Below the pieces are notes generated by a model. It ran no database searches. It saw nothing but the letters and a program-made list of their open reading frames with translations, and was not told the DNA's origin. A DNA stretch of 64,000 nt from Coenobita brevimanus (Eukaryota; Arthropoda; Malacostraca; Decapoda; Coenobitidae), in the NCBI GenBank assembly GCA_032717465.1, contig CM064732.1, positions 21,711,812-21,775,811 of the forward strand, read 5' to 3'. Below, piece after piece: positions 23,093 through 34,288 of the stretch. A program made the translations under genes and the position numbers. Within the stretch, counting starts at the first letter, position 1, and each line of letters starts with the position of its first letter.

Positions 23093-23747
23093 GGCGATCA
23101 GAACACCCGCTCTGGTTTCGTGAGTGCAGGTATAAAAATGGATGGAGATTGGTAAGGAGGGAGGGAGGAAGGGAAGGAGAAATCAATTGAAAGAATACTA
23201 TGGTGAAGAGGCAATTAGAATGGGGACAGTGTGAATAAAAGGGTGAAAAGTGATAATATCATTAATGGACATTGTTAGAAAAATTTTGGTAGTATAAATG
23301 ATAAAGTTATGTGGGTGAAATGGCTAATTCATGGTTAGTGTGAATTAATAAAGAGGGTAAAATAATAAAGCTGTGAAAAATGAAAAATGATTACACCTTT
23401 ATTATAGATTTTGAAATAAATGATGAATACTAGTGGGAAGAGTGAGAAACTGGAACTGATAGGGCTTTTACTACGAGTGGTTCTCCCTATTCCGAATAAA
23501 ATCATCTAGCGGTAGTAGGTTTGCAGTAGAAAATGCCACCGTAATGGAGGGGTTGAAAGAGAAGTGAAAGAAACTGGATTTAGCCGCATAAGGATCTCTG
23601 TTTTGAATAAATCTCTTGAGATTTGCCAGCAAATATATACGTCGGACAAGCCTTTGCAAAGAAAGATTTCAGAGATTTCTTTTAAATTAATGTTTACCCC
23701 TGTGGATGTTCTCTCAACCAAATAACATCGACTGACATTGACAAGAA
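23093..23747. other. Unassigned spacer
   Basis: AT-rich with purine bias near 23140-23240; no recognisable gene or repeated element. Confidence 0.3.
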
Positions 23748-24872
23748 TATCATCATCATCATCATCATCATCATCATCGTCATCCGGACCTCCTTTCCCA
23801 CCCTAGGGCAGGGTGAGAAGTAGCAATGTCCAGATAGCCCAAATTTGCTCAGTACAATGGGTCACGCTTCCATTCACTCATCATTCAAGCCCCCAGAATC
23901 CTTGCCCTATCTGATACTCCAAAAACATTCACCACGTTCTGTAGCTTCACATAATCGTATCCGATGGAGTCAATCCAGACGCTGCCATGTTAAAAAGGGG
24001 TGCCAAAATCCCTGATCTTGCACTTCACAACATTCATCCAGCCAGCTCGATCTCCTGTCAGTTTCCTAGCCTCACCGACTTCCAAACCTCTCTTCCTCAC
24101 ACATTCATCCACCATATCTCTCCACCTTCTCCTTGGCCTACCTCGCCTCCTCCCTCCTTCGAATGCGCTCAGATATATATACCTTTTTCACCATTCTATT
24201 GTTATCCATTTTCTCCACATGACCATACCATCTCAGTACACTCTTGTCGATTCTGGTGTCCACCGACTTCCTCACTCCGCATCTTTCACGATTCACATTA
24301 TTTCATATCCTATCCACCCTTGCTCCACGTGCATTTCTCAACAGTCCCATCTCCACTGCTCTTACTCTTGACTGTTCATTTTCATGCCACACCATAGTCA
24401 CACATCCATATGTTAAAGTTGGCACTAACACTCATTCATGTAAGCCTCGTGCAGCTGCAACACTCAAGTCTTTTTCTTATCAAGGCCTTCATTGCACCAG
24501 CTACTCTTCTTTCTTATGTCACTCTACTTTCAACTTCTTTTGCACATTTTCCTCTCTTTTCTATCACTGTACCCAAGTATTTGAACTCTCTCACCAATTC
24601 CAGTCTCTTTCCATTCACTGTTACATTTCACTGGGAGTCACCTTCTCTCTCAATATCCATCACTTTACTCTTTTCTACATTTACTCTCAAGGCACGACGC
24701 TTACAGACATCAGCAAAACTCTGCACTAGCCTACCAGGTTCTTGTCCTGTACTTGCAAGCAGTACTGCATCATCAGCATACTACAAATTTGAGATATTCC
24801 ATCCATCACCATTCATTACCAACGCCATCCCTCTCTCCATTACTCGTGTTTTTACTTCTCGCATCACCCAAT

Positions 24873-24964
<92 letters not shown>

Positions 24965-26300
24965 AACAACCATGGGGACATCACACAACCATGTCGCACG
25001 CCCACACCGATCGTGAACCATTCACTTAGGTGCCCATTAACCGTTACACATGCTTCACTACCATCATAAAAACTCTTGACGGCACCTAGCAGCTTACCCT
25101 TTACACCGTACTTGCGGAAAACTTTCCACAATCCTTCTCTGTCCACTTTGTCATACGCTTTTTCCAGATCCATGAATGCCATAAACACCTTATGGTCCTT
25201 CTTACAAGCTTTCTCTACTATCTGTCTCCTTGCTAATATTTGGTCCACACATCCTCTGCCACTCCTAAAGCCACCCTGTTCATCACTCACTAGGACTTCT
25301 GATATCTCTCTTACTTTCTCTATAATAATTCTTCCATATACCTTCCCTACCATACTCAATAAACTTATGCCACGATAATTCTTGCACTCACTTTGCTCAC
25401 CTTTATTTTTGTTCAGCGGTACAATCACAGCCTTCTTCCACCCAGCAGGCACAGTTTCACTCATCCATGCCTTCTTACATATCTCCAACATGCACTTCAT
25501 TCCACTCTCTCCACAACACTTAAGTATCTCTGCATACACCTCATCAACCCCAGCTGCTTTCCCATTTTTCAGCCGCTTCACAGCACTCTTCACCTGCGCG
25601 AGTGTCACGTCTCCTGGTACTGCATTCCTTCTCTGCACCCCCCCCAAACCAATCATGTTTACAGCCGCTCTGCTCTCTCTATTCCCATTCATCAGGCTTT
25701 CAAAATATTCATTCCATCTGGTCCTTACTTCATCTCCATGGGTTAATAATCTACCACCTACATCCTTCACACCATCACATTTCTTTCCGCTTTCACTTCT
25801 ACATTTCCGCACCTCTTTCCAGAATAACTTTCTAATTTTAGTGTAGTTCACATTCATTTTTATTCCTAGATCCTCATTTTCCTCCTTCTTTTTCCACTTC
25901 AATATTCACTTTACGTGCTTCTTGCTCTCAACATATTCAGTTCTTATTTCAACTGAACCCCTGTTTTGTAACAGCTTTAGCCACTTCTTCCTCTTTTCCT
26001 CCACCGCTCTCTTTACCTCCTCATCCCACCATGCCGTATCTTTCTTCTTTGTTGTTACTCTTGCCACACACACCACACACCACATTAGCATTCCTAACTA
26101 AGCAATCCCTATATGCATTCCACAGGTTGTCCAGATCCATTTTATTCCAATTCAGTAATTCTAACTCCTCCTCTACTTTGGTCCTGGAGTCATCTGCCAT
26201 TTCTTTGATCCTCAGCTTCTCAACTTTCAGTCTCTCTCCCTGACTGCTCCTCTCTCCCCTGAACCACCTCTCAGCTTGATCTTGCATACCACAATCATAT
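23748..26300 (-). mobile_element. RTE-type LINE, 5'-truncated
   Basis: Minus-strand non-LTR retrotransposon. The 3' end is marked by a (GAT)n tail (ATC on plus, about 23749-23785), a tail type usual for RTE elements. Upstream lie the C-terminal region (RWYGHVEKM, GGRGRPRRRW), RT, and a pre-RT linker (25906-26300). The endonuclease is missing. It is decayed: TAG at 24779-24781 directly precedes the YADD box, with further stops downstream. A SINE abuts its 5' end. Confidence 0.85.
24782..25902 (-). pseudogene. RTE reverse transcriptase with in-frame (TA)n insertion
   Basis: The open frame carries NGKAAGVDEVYAEILK, AGWKKAVIVPLNKNK, NYRGISLLSMVGKV, GFRSGRGCVDQI, FMDLEKAYDKVDREGLW (motif A) and GVRHGCVMSPWLFNIY (motif B). 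Immediately after LFNIY the (TA)n tract (24876-24961) is translated as repeated IY, then the normal sequence resumes (MDWVMREVKTRV). The frame ends at a TAG just before YADDAVLL, which is still readable beyond it. RTE RTs normally continue for about 300 more residues; those are present at 23900-24778 but with stops. Confidence 0.85.
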
Positions 26301-26303
26301 GAT

Positions 26304-26333
26304 CTACCGATTGAGCGGTGGCTCAATCGGTAG
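26304..26333. repeat. 13-bp palindrome over SINE A box
   Basis: CTACCGATTGAGC (26304-26316) is the exact reverse complement of 26321-26333, with the loop GGTG. The right arm is part of the SINE promoter A box, so the left arm is probably a snap-back copy made at the 5' end of the insertion. Confidence 0.8.
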
Positions 26334-26631
26334 AGAGGTGGCCTGCAGTCCTGACGGACCCAGGTTCGAATCCCGGCTGCGGCAGGGAACAGTTTAAGGA
26401 TTTGAATTTGATTAAATCAGGCTTTACTGATCTACCAGAAGACCCGCCGACATGTCGTAAAAATACCCCCGCTAATACCAATACACCAGTCCTGCATGAG
26501 ACAGCCCTAGCATGTATTCAATATGGACGGTGGGTGTTAGCGCCGAAGTGGTGACATGTAGAGGTGTATGGTATGTAGGAGGACTGCTGGGCCTTGATAG
26601 CAGGCTGTGAAGCCTATGCCCAGAGTCGGAC

Positions 26632-26664
<33 letters not shown>
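26316..26664 (+). repeat. tRNA-derived SINE, full-length copy
   Basis: A tRNA-like head of about 73 bp (26316-26386) has an A box TGGCTCAATCGG and a B box GGTTCGAATCC, both close to the pol III consensus. An unrelated body of about 250 bp follows and ends in poly(A) (26636-26664). A second, headless copy lies at 22120-22362 on the other strand, so this is a dispersed family rather than a tRNA gene. Confidence 0.85.
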
Positions 26665-26666
<2 letters not shown>

Positions 26667-26830
26667 GTCCTTTCGCGGCCCTCGTATCAGCAGCCACTCC
26701 CATCAGCAACCTCTCTACGAGCACGTAATCAATCAGGCTTCTTTCAACACGATCCCCGTGAATAATACATAAATTCACTCATCACAAGTAAGAATTAGAG
26801 CGTCAAATCCTGCAAATACTGTGATGTATT

Positions 26831-26832
<2 letters not shown>

Positions 26833-26919
<87 letters not shown>
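26833..26919. repeat. (TA)n between direct repeats
   Basis: (TA)n flanked by two imperfect copies of CAAATACTGTG...TATCATATATA (about 26812-26840 and 26920-26950), followed by (GATA)n and (GA)n up to 27022. Looks like duplication by slippage or unequal exchange. Confidence 0.8.
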
Positions 26920-26921
<2 letters not shown>

Positions 26922-27094
26922 AATACTGTGGTATAGTATCATATATATAGACAGATAGATGAATAGATAGATAGATAGATAGACAGATATATAGATATAA
27001 TCAGAGAGAGAGAGAGAGAGAAGGTTGTCTGTATGAGCTTTGATACGAAATCTGGCAACACTGGATCAACATTTGATGCATGCGCTCTTCTGTA

Positions 27095-27585
27095 GCAATG
27101 GCTGGGACACCCAATTTTTCAAATCGCTTATCATCATAACATCTTGGAATTGGTTGCGGGAACAGTTTTCATAACATGCTTCACCCCGTCTTCTGGTCCG
27201 GATATAGCCATTTTCAAGCGTTTCTGATTAAGCTGGAAAACCATAGATCATGTGGTGTTTGAGCCACTGATTCCCGTTGATCTGACTTCTGTGGTGGTCA
27301 GCGCACTTTGCATCAAGGAACTCGAAACTGATCAACCTTGAGATGATTACCGTGAACTTCTGGATTTAGTCACCATTCTCTTTGGTGAAAGTCCATCAAG
27401 GGCATCTTTCAACTTTCTCCGGGCAGGTGCCCTTCACCGTGAAAGGTGGATGGTCCACATGATCCACGGAATGAAGATGTATTTGTCTTGATATTCATTG
27501 GAGTATTGTATAGCAAAGCTTGGTTCGATGCTCCATCAACCATTGCTGTCCAGCTGGACATATATCATTCCTGAATGGACTGCTA
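27095..27585 (+). pseudogene. Unrecognised degenerate coding remnant
   Basis: From about 27276 to 27498 one frame is open except for a single TGA (near 27343). It has a protein-like composition, including DLTSVVVSALCIKELETDQP and DDYRELLDLVTILFGE. I do not know its family; its position beside transposon fragments suggests a mobile-element gene or captured exon. Frame breaks upstream make any start impossible to place. Confidence 0.3.
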
Positions 27586-28500
27586 TCCTATCCTAAAAAT
27601 GGAAGGAAACCATTATTTTCCCATTCAACTTTAACCATAATTGAGGGAACCAATGGTTTTAATTTTGTATGAAAATCGTCAAAGTTAGCGTATATGTCTG
27701 GCCAAAATGAAAACATATCAACAACATACCTATATTAAGTTAAATTTTGGGGAGATATGGTGGTAAGAAGGTTGGATTCGAAATATTCCATGTACAGGTT
27801 ACTAAGAATGAGAGAGAGGGGCAAGCCCATATCCATACCAAACTTTTGCATGAAAAACTGAGCACCCAAAGAAAATGTATTACACTACACACAACCTAAT
27901 AAGCTGGAGAAAGACATTATGTGGCATGCCGAGATCAACGTTACAATTATGTAATTTTTCTTCCAAGAAACTAATTACATCTTCATTAGTGACTTTAGTA
28001 AAAAGCGGATCTACATCAAAACTAACCAACCTGCCACTGGAGAAACTGAGAGACTTAATCTTATTAATAAAATCAGTTGAGTTTTGGACATAGGATTTAG
28101 AGAATGTGCCAACCAATGGTGCTAATTTGTTCGCCAGAAATTTTGAATGTTTATAAGTGAATGAGCCACACTGTGAGATGATAGGACGGAGGGGAATCTC
28201 GTGTTTATGAGTCTTTGGTAATCCATAAATGTATGGAAATTTTGGATTAATTTGAATGAACTTACCTGCATCAATGTTTGAAAAGGCTTTTGACTTTCTT
28301 ATTAAAGTCTATGGATAACCTCTTGAGAGGGGATGACACAAGTTTTTCGTAAGTAGTGGCATCACTTAACTGGTGGTTCATCTTTTCCACATAATCAGGT
28401 TTGTTTAAGATGACCATAGAGTTACTTTTGTCCGCTTTTGTAATAAGAGAATAATTTTTCTTGAGACTTTCAAGGGCCAAACGAAAACCATCCCAGTGTA
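27586..28500 (-). pseudogene. Penelope-like RT, inverted 5' segment
   Basis: The minus strand carries SLITKADKSNSMVILNKPDY, then LVSFDVDPLFTKVTNEDV (palm motif A), FGMDMGLPLSLILSNLYME (motif B) and YRYVVDMF where the catalytic Y-V-D-D is changed to Y-V-V-D. It ends with WENNGFLPFLG near 27595. These are Penelope-like element RT boxes. Stops and the damaged catalytic box show it is dead. Its downstream partner (linker and endonuclease) lies on the opposite strand at 28530-28990. Confidence 0.8.
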
Positions 28501-28529
28501 ATTTGTATATATATTATTATTCATTTCAC

Positions 28530-28990
28530 CACATTTATTTTTTCTATGTTCTTTAGAGCTCTCAGAATTAGTAGCCTAATCCCCAATATCTGGATACGGA
28601 AAATGCTAAGATATGGAAAAAAATCTTTAGATCTAAAATATCTCAGTTGGTTTATAAGGCAAGCGTATTTTAAAACCAGAAAAGCCTTCTTTGTACCTAG
28701 ACCGACATCACAAAGTCAGCAAAATAAGCCATACATCACGGTTCCGTATGTGTCAAATCTTAGCTTGGTGAAGTCCGTGAGTCATGTTTGGATGTAAATA
28801 TTGCATTTTGATATACTTCCACCTTAAGATCAATGTTAGTAAAGATTAAACCCATTAGTAACGAAACTGCAGGGGTATACAAAATTCCATGTAGAGACTG
28901 TGATTTGGTTTATATTGGTGAAACTGGAAGGGATATGGACACTTGCATTAATTCGATCGCCAACTTTGGTTCAAATTAGATAAAAACCGA
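28530..28990 (+). pseudogene. Penelope-like linker and GIY-YIG endonuclease fragment
   Basis: Plus-strand translation gives the post-RT linker (WFIRQAYFKTRKAFF, ITVPYVSNLSLVKS) and then AGVYKIPCRDCDLVYIGETG, the start of the GIY-YIG endonuclease characteristic of Penelope-like elements (CxxC insert followed by Y-I-G-E-T-G-R). It decays after about 28970. Together with 27586-28500 it forms one element whose 5' part is inverted. Confidence 0.8.
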
Positions 28991-29876
28991 GCTGATTTTA
29001 CTCAGTGAGCTTGTCCTTTGATCTATTTCTGTGTGTCACGGGGGGATGTGAATTTATAGATTAGAAATGCTGAATGTTACTTTAAAATAGAGACAAGGAA
29101 CTGACTTGTGAAAATCAGGTAGCAAGTTCTGCTTTATGTCGGCTTACTTCGCCGATTCTCTAAGGGCGAGAATTTATAAACTTTCTCAACAGTACACAGC
29201 AGAGTCTAATTACTCACACGTGCTGATTGTTAGTACTGTTTGCCTCTTGAGAAAGTGACTCCGCCCATGACAATCAATAACTAATGCTAATAATAATAGA
29301 CAGGTTCTTGCCGGTGCTTAACTCCTGGTTGGCACAACGGATTTAAGAGTGATACAATAGAACTGGCCTAAGTACCAGTTATGGATAATGTAAAGAGTTT
29401 GTGCAAACTAGGAGCAGCAACTAAAGTAAGCTTAGTGTGGAGAAATAAAACACGATTCTAACTACATTAAGCTCAAAGAAAAGAACAGTAAATTTATTGA
29501 TTCCAATAAACTAAATTTACGTTATATGAATCTCAAAAATGAATTCAAAAGGGTAATTCACGGTCACTAAGGGACTCATGAATTCAAATAACAAAGGAAA
29601 TACACTCACTCGCTCATTCAAAAGCTATTGAACTTAAGCCTAGAAAAAACGAACAGAAATACTGGTCAGTGGAGGGACGGAGCCGAACGAAAGACTGGGC
29701 ATCCGCGTGATGAACACCAAGCGCTGCTATTTGCTGCAAGCTCACTTAGCCAATCACCGTCTAGGTGGAGATTCAAGAATTCGCTGTACAACGGAGATGT
29801 TGCTTTCAATGCCGGGCACAAACGATCCTACCCTCGAGGCAATCCAAAGCTAACTAAGTTCAAACTAGGGAGGGGT
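28991..29876. other. Unassigned spacer
   Basis: No motif recognised. An 88-codon plus-strand frame (29628-29894) ends inside the adjoining inverted LINE piece and shows no known domain, so I do not call it a gene. Confidence 0.3.
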
Positions 29877-30003
29877 AAGAGGAGGGAAGGATGATGAGGT
29901 AAAGTTGTTAGAAAGGTTTTTGGCAAAGTGCCAAAAGGAGCGGGAAGAATTCGAGTTGGAGAGTTGAGAGCATTTAGTACAGATGAAATTATTTTTATAG
30001 TTT
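29877..30003 (-). mobile_element. Jockey/I-like LINE copy A, inverted 5' piece
   Basis: Reverse complement matches plus-strand positions about 44505-44630 of LINE copy B (including the stretch encoding NNFTSSSFPPV). It touches, head to head, the sense-strand remainder of the same family at 30004. Confidence 0.85.
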
Positions 30004-30715
30004 AATATTATTCAGCTTAATCCTGCATCATCCTTGAACTTGCTTGGGGTTTCATTTACTCGGGACTTGTCTTGGAAAGATCATATTATATCTCTTGTAA
30101 AATCTGCTTCTAAGAGATTAGGTGTGCTAAGCCGACTCCGTTCCTTCTTTACCCCTGCACAATTGTTGACTCAGTATACGGGTTTTATCCGCCCCTGTGT
30201 GGAGTACAACTCTCCTGTGTGGGGAGGCTCCCCACATACAGCTCTTCTCAATAGGGTGGATTAAAAGGATTTTCGTCTCATTAACTCTCCTCCTCTTACT
30301 GACTCCCTTCAACCTCTGTCTCTTCATCTCACTGTTGCATCTTTATCTCTTCTCTATCGCTACTTCAATGGTCACTGCTTCTCTGAACTGTCTGCATGTA
30401 TTCCTCCACCTCTACGACGGGCGTGTAGCACCCGTCTAGCAGCAAACTCTCATCCCTTTTCTGTCCAACTCTCTAATGCAAGAGTTCCGTTACACCCTGT
30501 CCTTCATTTATGCAACAGGTCAGCTCTGGAGCTGTCTCCCTCTGTCTGTATTTCCTGCCTCCTATGATCTCCAGTCTTTCAAATGCAGTGTGTCCAGGCA
30601 TCTCGAAATAATTGGATCTTGAATTTGGCTCTCTCTTGTATTTTGTTTTTCTGTAGGTGGGAACAGTTATTGCAGGCTCGTGGCCTTTGGTTCCTTCTTC
30701 CTTACATAAAAAATA
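30004..30715 (+). mobile_element. Jockey/I-like LINE copy A, 3' part
   Basis: Starts at the position equivalent to 45690 in copy B. It encodes the region after RT (SFTRDLSWKDHIISLVKSAS, GFIRPCVEYNSPVWGG) with one TAA after NRVD (near 30262) and later frame breaks. It ends with the family 3' end (GGCCTTTGGTTCCTTCTTCC) and a short A-rich tail at about 30700-30720. Confidence 0.85.
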
Positions 30716-30775
30716 ATAAATAAGTTAATAACACGTGATTCATAGGTTTGCTGATATCCACAAGGAAAAGGAAAC

Positions 30776-30819
30776 ACGATATATCCCGAGCGCTTTTGTG
30801 TATTCACATCTTCAGGGGA
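30776..30819 (-). ncRNA. Hammerhead-ribozyme-like core (candidate 2)
   Basis: On the minus strand CTGAAGA is followed by a 4-bp stem (TGTG / CACA, loop AATA) and AAAGC in place of the expected GAAA box. The change at the first position of that box would normally abolish cleavage. It sits about 350 bp downstream of candidate 1 in the same orientation. Confidence 0.4.
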
Positions 30820-31130
30820 GAGCAAAGTGAAGGAGTTGGAGTGCACCTGTCATTTTTATACAGAAAGAGGGAGAGAAAGTCCCAAGGGAGCTTACTAAGT
30901 CGCTGACAAATACTAGTGTTCTAAACTTACATCCATATTTCTAGTTAAATACAGTATTAAAATAATTATTATTACATAAACAAAACATAATTCTTTATAT
31001 ACAAACTTGTGGAATAACAATGAATTATATAACGTACGGTATGCATAACTGGGGAGTGTCGTAGCATTAAGTTCTTGAAGGATTATTAGGGTACAAAAAC
31101 TCACACGGGCAGACGAAAAAAGATGTATTT

Positions 31131-31168
31131 CCAAACAGTTTCGGTGACAGCTGTCGCCCTCTTCAGTG
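31131..31168 (-). ncRNA. Hammerhead-ribozyme-like core (candidate 1)
   Basis: On the minus strand CTGAAGA (fits CUGANGA) is followed by a 6-bp stem with one mismatch (GGCGAC / GTCACC, loop AGCT) and then GAAAC, the second conserved core box. Penelope-like elements are known to carry minimal hammerhead ribozymes. Stems I and III are weak here, so activity is doubtful. Confidence 0.5.
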
Positions 31169-31649
31169 GATCTACAGACCAAAAGTGGTACATATAAATA
31201 CTGAGAAGCTGTAACGACACCATTTCCCAACTATACCTGATGTGAACTCACCTGACTCTCCCTCTACTCTGTCCACGTCCTGAGTGAGGGATTACAAGGG
31301 GCGGCAAGGACCTTGCCACTAATCCTCTCACCAGTGGATCTAATATATACATTCCTTCACTATGGTTAAAATTATTATAGTTCTCTATACATACAGCTTC
31401 CACTATCCTACGTTTCTTATAATTACTACATTTGTACAATATTTTGCTAGAATTCTAGTCAATTCTCTGGTCGTTCTCTGAAGAGTGAACGTACACTGTG
31501 TTATTTATGTTGCCTGTCTTACAAGCATACTTGTGTTCCTTAAGGATTGGGAAAGAACGAAGTATTTTTCTTTTTTAGAGTAGGCTAATCTGTTGAAGGT
31601 CAGAGTCACAGGGCAAAGTCAAATATTCGACCTTTGGAGCCGCCGGTGG

Positions 31650-32655
31650 GTATGGATGTTGCAGTCTTTGTGTTCCATTTCTCTTGTGTCCTCCTCCTTC
31701 ATTCTTCCTTCTTTCCCCTTCTTCATTCTTACCTATTCCTTCTCTAGCTCCTCCATACCTTCTCACTTCTTTTCTCTTTCCTTTTCCACTACTTCTTTAC
31801 CTGTTACAGCCATCCTCCTCACTCTTTCTCGCCTCCTTACCTTCCCCCATTTTTCCTGTTCTTTTTTTTTCTCCCCCCTTTACCTACAACTGTCTTCTTT
31901 CCCTGAGCCTTTTCTTTTATCTTTCCAGTTACAGTTCATATCTCATCTCTCCTCTTTGCCTCCCACTCCTCCCTTTCCCCCTCTTAACTTATTCTATCCT
32001 CATTACTTTCTATCATTCTCTTGTATATCCCATACTTCCTCCCCTCCCTCTTTCCTTTCTTCAGCCTTACCTTTTTCCTATCTCAATTCCCCTCCTCACC
32101 TCATTTTTCCCGTCTTTTATTTCCCCATCTCAATTTCCCTCCTCACTGCTTATTTCCCGTCTTATATTTCCTCCACTCAGTTTTCTCCCTTTTTCTCCCT
32201 TACGTAGCCCTTACATCCTTCCTTCTTTATGATCCCTCTTGTTTGTTCTTCCTCCATTCTCTCCCTCCCCCCTTACCATGCCCCATCCCTTCTCAACCAC
32301 AGACCTTTCCCTTCTTTGTTTTATTCATTCCCTCCTTCATTACTTCTTTCATCCCTTCTCCTCACCTTTGTCGTTGTTTCCTTTCATCCATCTCCTTTTT
32401 CATTCACCCTCCCTACTTCCCTTTCCCTTTTTGTATCTTCCTTCTACCTCCTCTCCTCCCTCCCCTCCTTCTACCTGTTTCTTCCTTCATTTTTTCTTTC
32501 CTTCTCCTTTTCCCACTCCCACGCCTGCCGTTTCCCCCTTTCCCTTTCCTCTCCTCCTCATTTTACTTCCTCTTCGTTTAACCTCCTTCTCTTCCTCTTC
32601 AACCTTCCTTCTCACCCTTTCCTTTTCCTTTCTCTTTCCTTCTTACCAGGGTCCT
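31650..32655. repeat. 1-kb polypyrimidine tract
   Basis: The plus strand is almost all C and T (TCC, CTT and CCC blocks) for about 1 kb. Four overlapping frames of 155-204 codons rich in S, F, L and P are composition artefacts. Confidence 0.9.
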
Positions 32656-32960
32656 CCACGGTTCGTCTCCGTAAAATGGGCCCGAAATGGAGATAATGAA
32701 GACGAATGGGGATAATGGTGACGAATCGTATGAGTAAGGGGGTCTTAGGCAACGAGGAGAGGATGTGTATGTGTGTGTGTGTGTGTGTGTTTCCAGTTTT
32801 TGCACGAGGAGGTTATTCATTTGCGGGCATGTAATGCACTGCTGTGTCCACACGTGTTCTGTTATCATCTTAGCTCGTGCATTCGTTCATTTACGTGTGT
32901 TCATCCTTGTTCTGTTTTTCTTTAATTTGTCATGTAGAACATTTCTGAAGATCATTCTTG

Positions 32961-32962
<2 letters not shown>

Positions 32963-33036
<74 letters not shown>
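32963..33036. repeat. (CA)n microsatellite
   Basis: Pure CA repeat; a shorter (TG)n lies at 32770-32790. Between 33200 and 33540 the DNA is again pyrimidine-rich with CATT/CACT repeats. No gene is seen. Confidence 0.9.
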
Positions 33037-33038
<2 letters not shown>

Positions 33039-33579
33039 TTAGGCACAAAAATCGTACTTCTGTTTTCACTTACTGGCCTATCGTGAAGAATAATCTTAAC
33101 AATAAGGCTCACTGACTCAGTACTGAACAGTCATGAACAAACACATTCCTGCAGTCACTCAGTAACACCCCGTTCTCTGTAAGTCGGTCTCAGACTTACT
33201 CACTTTATTGCACTGCTCATTTATTCACTCATTCACTCATCATTCATTCACTCACTCGGACTCTTACTCCTTTATTCAGTCATTCATTTACTTACCCATC
33301 CCTTCTTACTCCTCATTCAATCTTTCATTTACTTACCCATTCCTTCCCTTCATTGCTCATTCACGCACACTCATTCTCTCACCCACTTATTTCCTTCCTT
33401 CCCTTCACAGTCACGCACTACACTCTCTAAAAAACTCCCTTTCTCTTTCATTCTCTCACTGACGTACACTCCCTCCCTCTCATCAACTTTCCTCCCTCAC
33501 TTCCTCACTCTTTTACTCAGCCACTCACTCGCTCACCTTCCCTGACATGTAATCTTTTATAATTATTTTCCAGGAAGCA

Positions 33580-34195
33580 CAAACATGAGGTGTGACAAAG
33601 CAAAGGAAAGGAGAGGGAAGGAGGGCAAAGTGAGGGAGAACCAGATATAAAGAAGAGAATGATGAAGGTAGACAAGAAAAAGGAAAACCAAGAAGCAAAA
33701 AAAGAATAATGAAAAAAACAAGAAAATGGATAAAATAAATTTTAGAAAAGAAGGACTTGATATCTACAAAATTAATAAGATAAAGATGACAACTGACAAA
33801 GACAAGAAAGACAGAAGAGAAAGAGGAAGAAGGAAGACGAAGATGAAAAATACAGATAAGTATGAAACGAAAGAAGAAACAGAGAGGGAGATATAAAAGC
33901 CGCAGAGAGTGAGAATGAGCAAATGGAACGGAAAGGGAAGAATAAACAGAAAAGTGATGATGAACAGTGAAGGAAGGAAAATGAAATAAAAGAGGAAGAA
34001 TAAAGAAGCGTGGAAAATTAAGGAAGACGGCGAGGAAGAGTAAAGAGAGAAGAAGAACGGGAGAGAAGATAAAAAACAATTGAGAAGGATATAGAGAAGA
34101 TCAAGAAAAAGGGAAGAAGACGAAAAGAAAGAAAAGAGAAGCCCGAGAGGGAGGATGTGACAGAGAAAGGAAGATTATATTAAAGGAAAAAAAAG
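33580..34195. repeat. Purine-rich tract
   Basis: About 0.6 kb of A/G-rich plus-strand sequence leading directly into (TA)n at 34198-34285, the left border of the long-TIR transposon. Confidence 0.85.

Positions 34196-34284
<89 letters not shown>

Positions 34285-34288
<4 letters not shown>

Larger units (their letters stand above)
30740..31590 (-). mobile_element. Penelope-like element, 3' end with endonuclease C-terminus
   Basis: The minus strand reads LKEHKYACKTGNINNTVYVH, IDWNSSKILYKCSNYKKRR and IVEAVCIENYNNFN (about 31590-31330), the second half of the GIY-YIG endonuclease of Penelope-like elements. About 500 bp of 3' non-coding DNA follow, with two hammerhead-like motifs. The N-terminal half is absent, so the copy is 5'-truncated. 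The fragment at 28530-28990 ends about where this begins in the protein, but the two lie on opposite strands. Confidence 0.75.

Noticed and set aside
26316..26386. A possible functional tRNA gene
   Set aside because: A and B boxes are good, but I could not build an intact acceptor stem, and the sequence continues into a SINE body with a poly(A) tail and a second copy elsewhere.
29628..29894. 88-codon plus-strand frame as a small gene
   Set aside because: Its end lies inside an antisense LINE fragment and no domain or homologous copy is visible.
31593..32715. Plus-strand frames of 155-204 codons
   Set aside because: Translations of a polypyrimidine tract; four overlapping frames and no domain.
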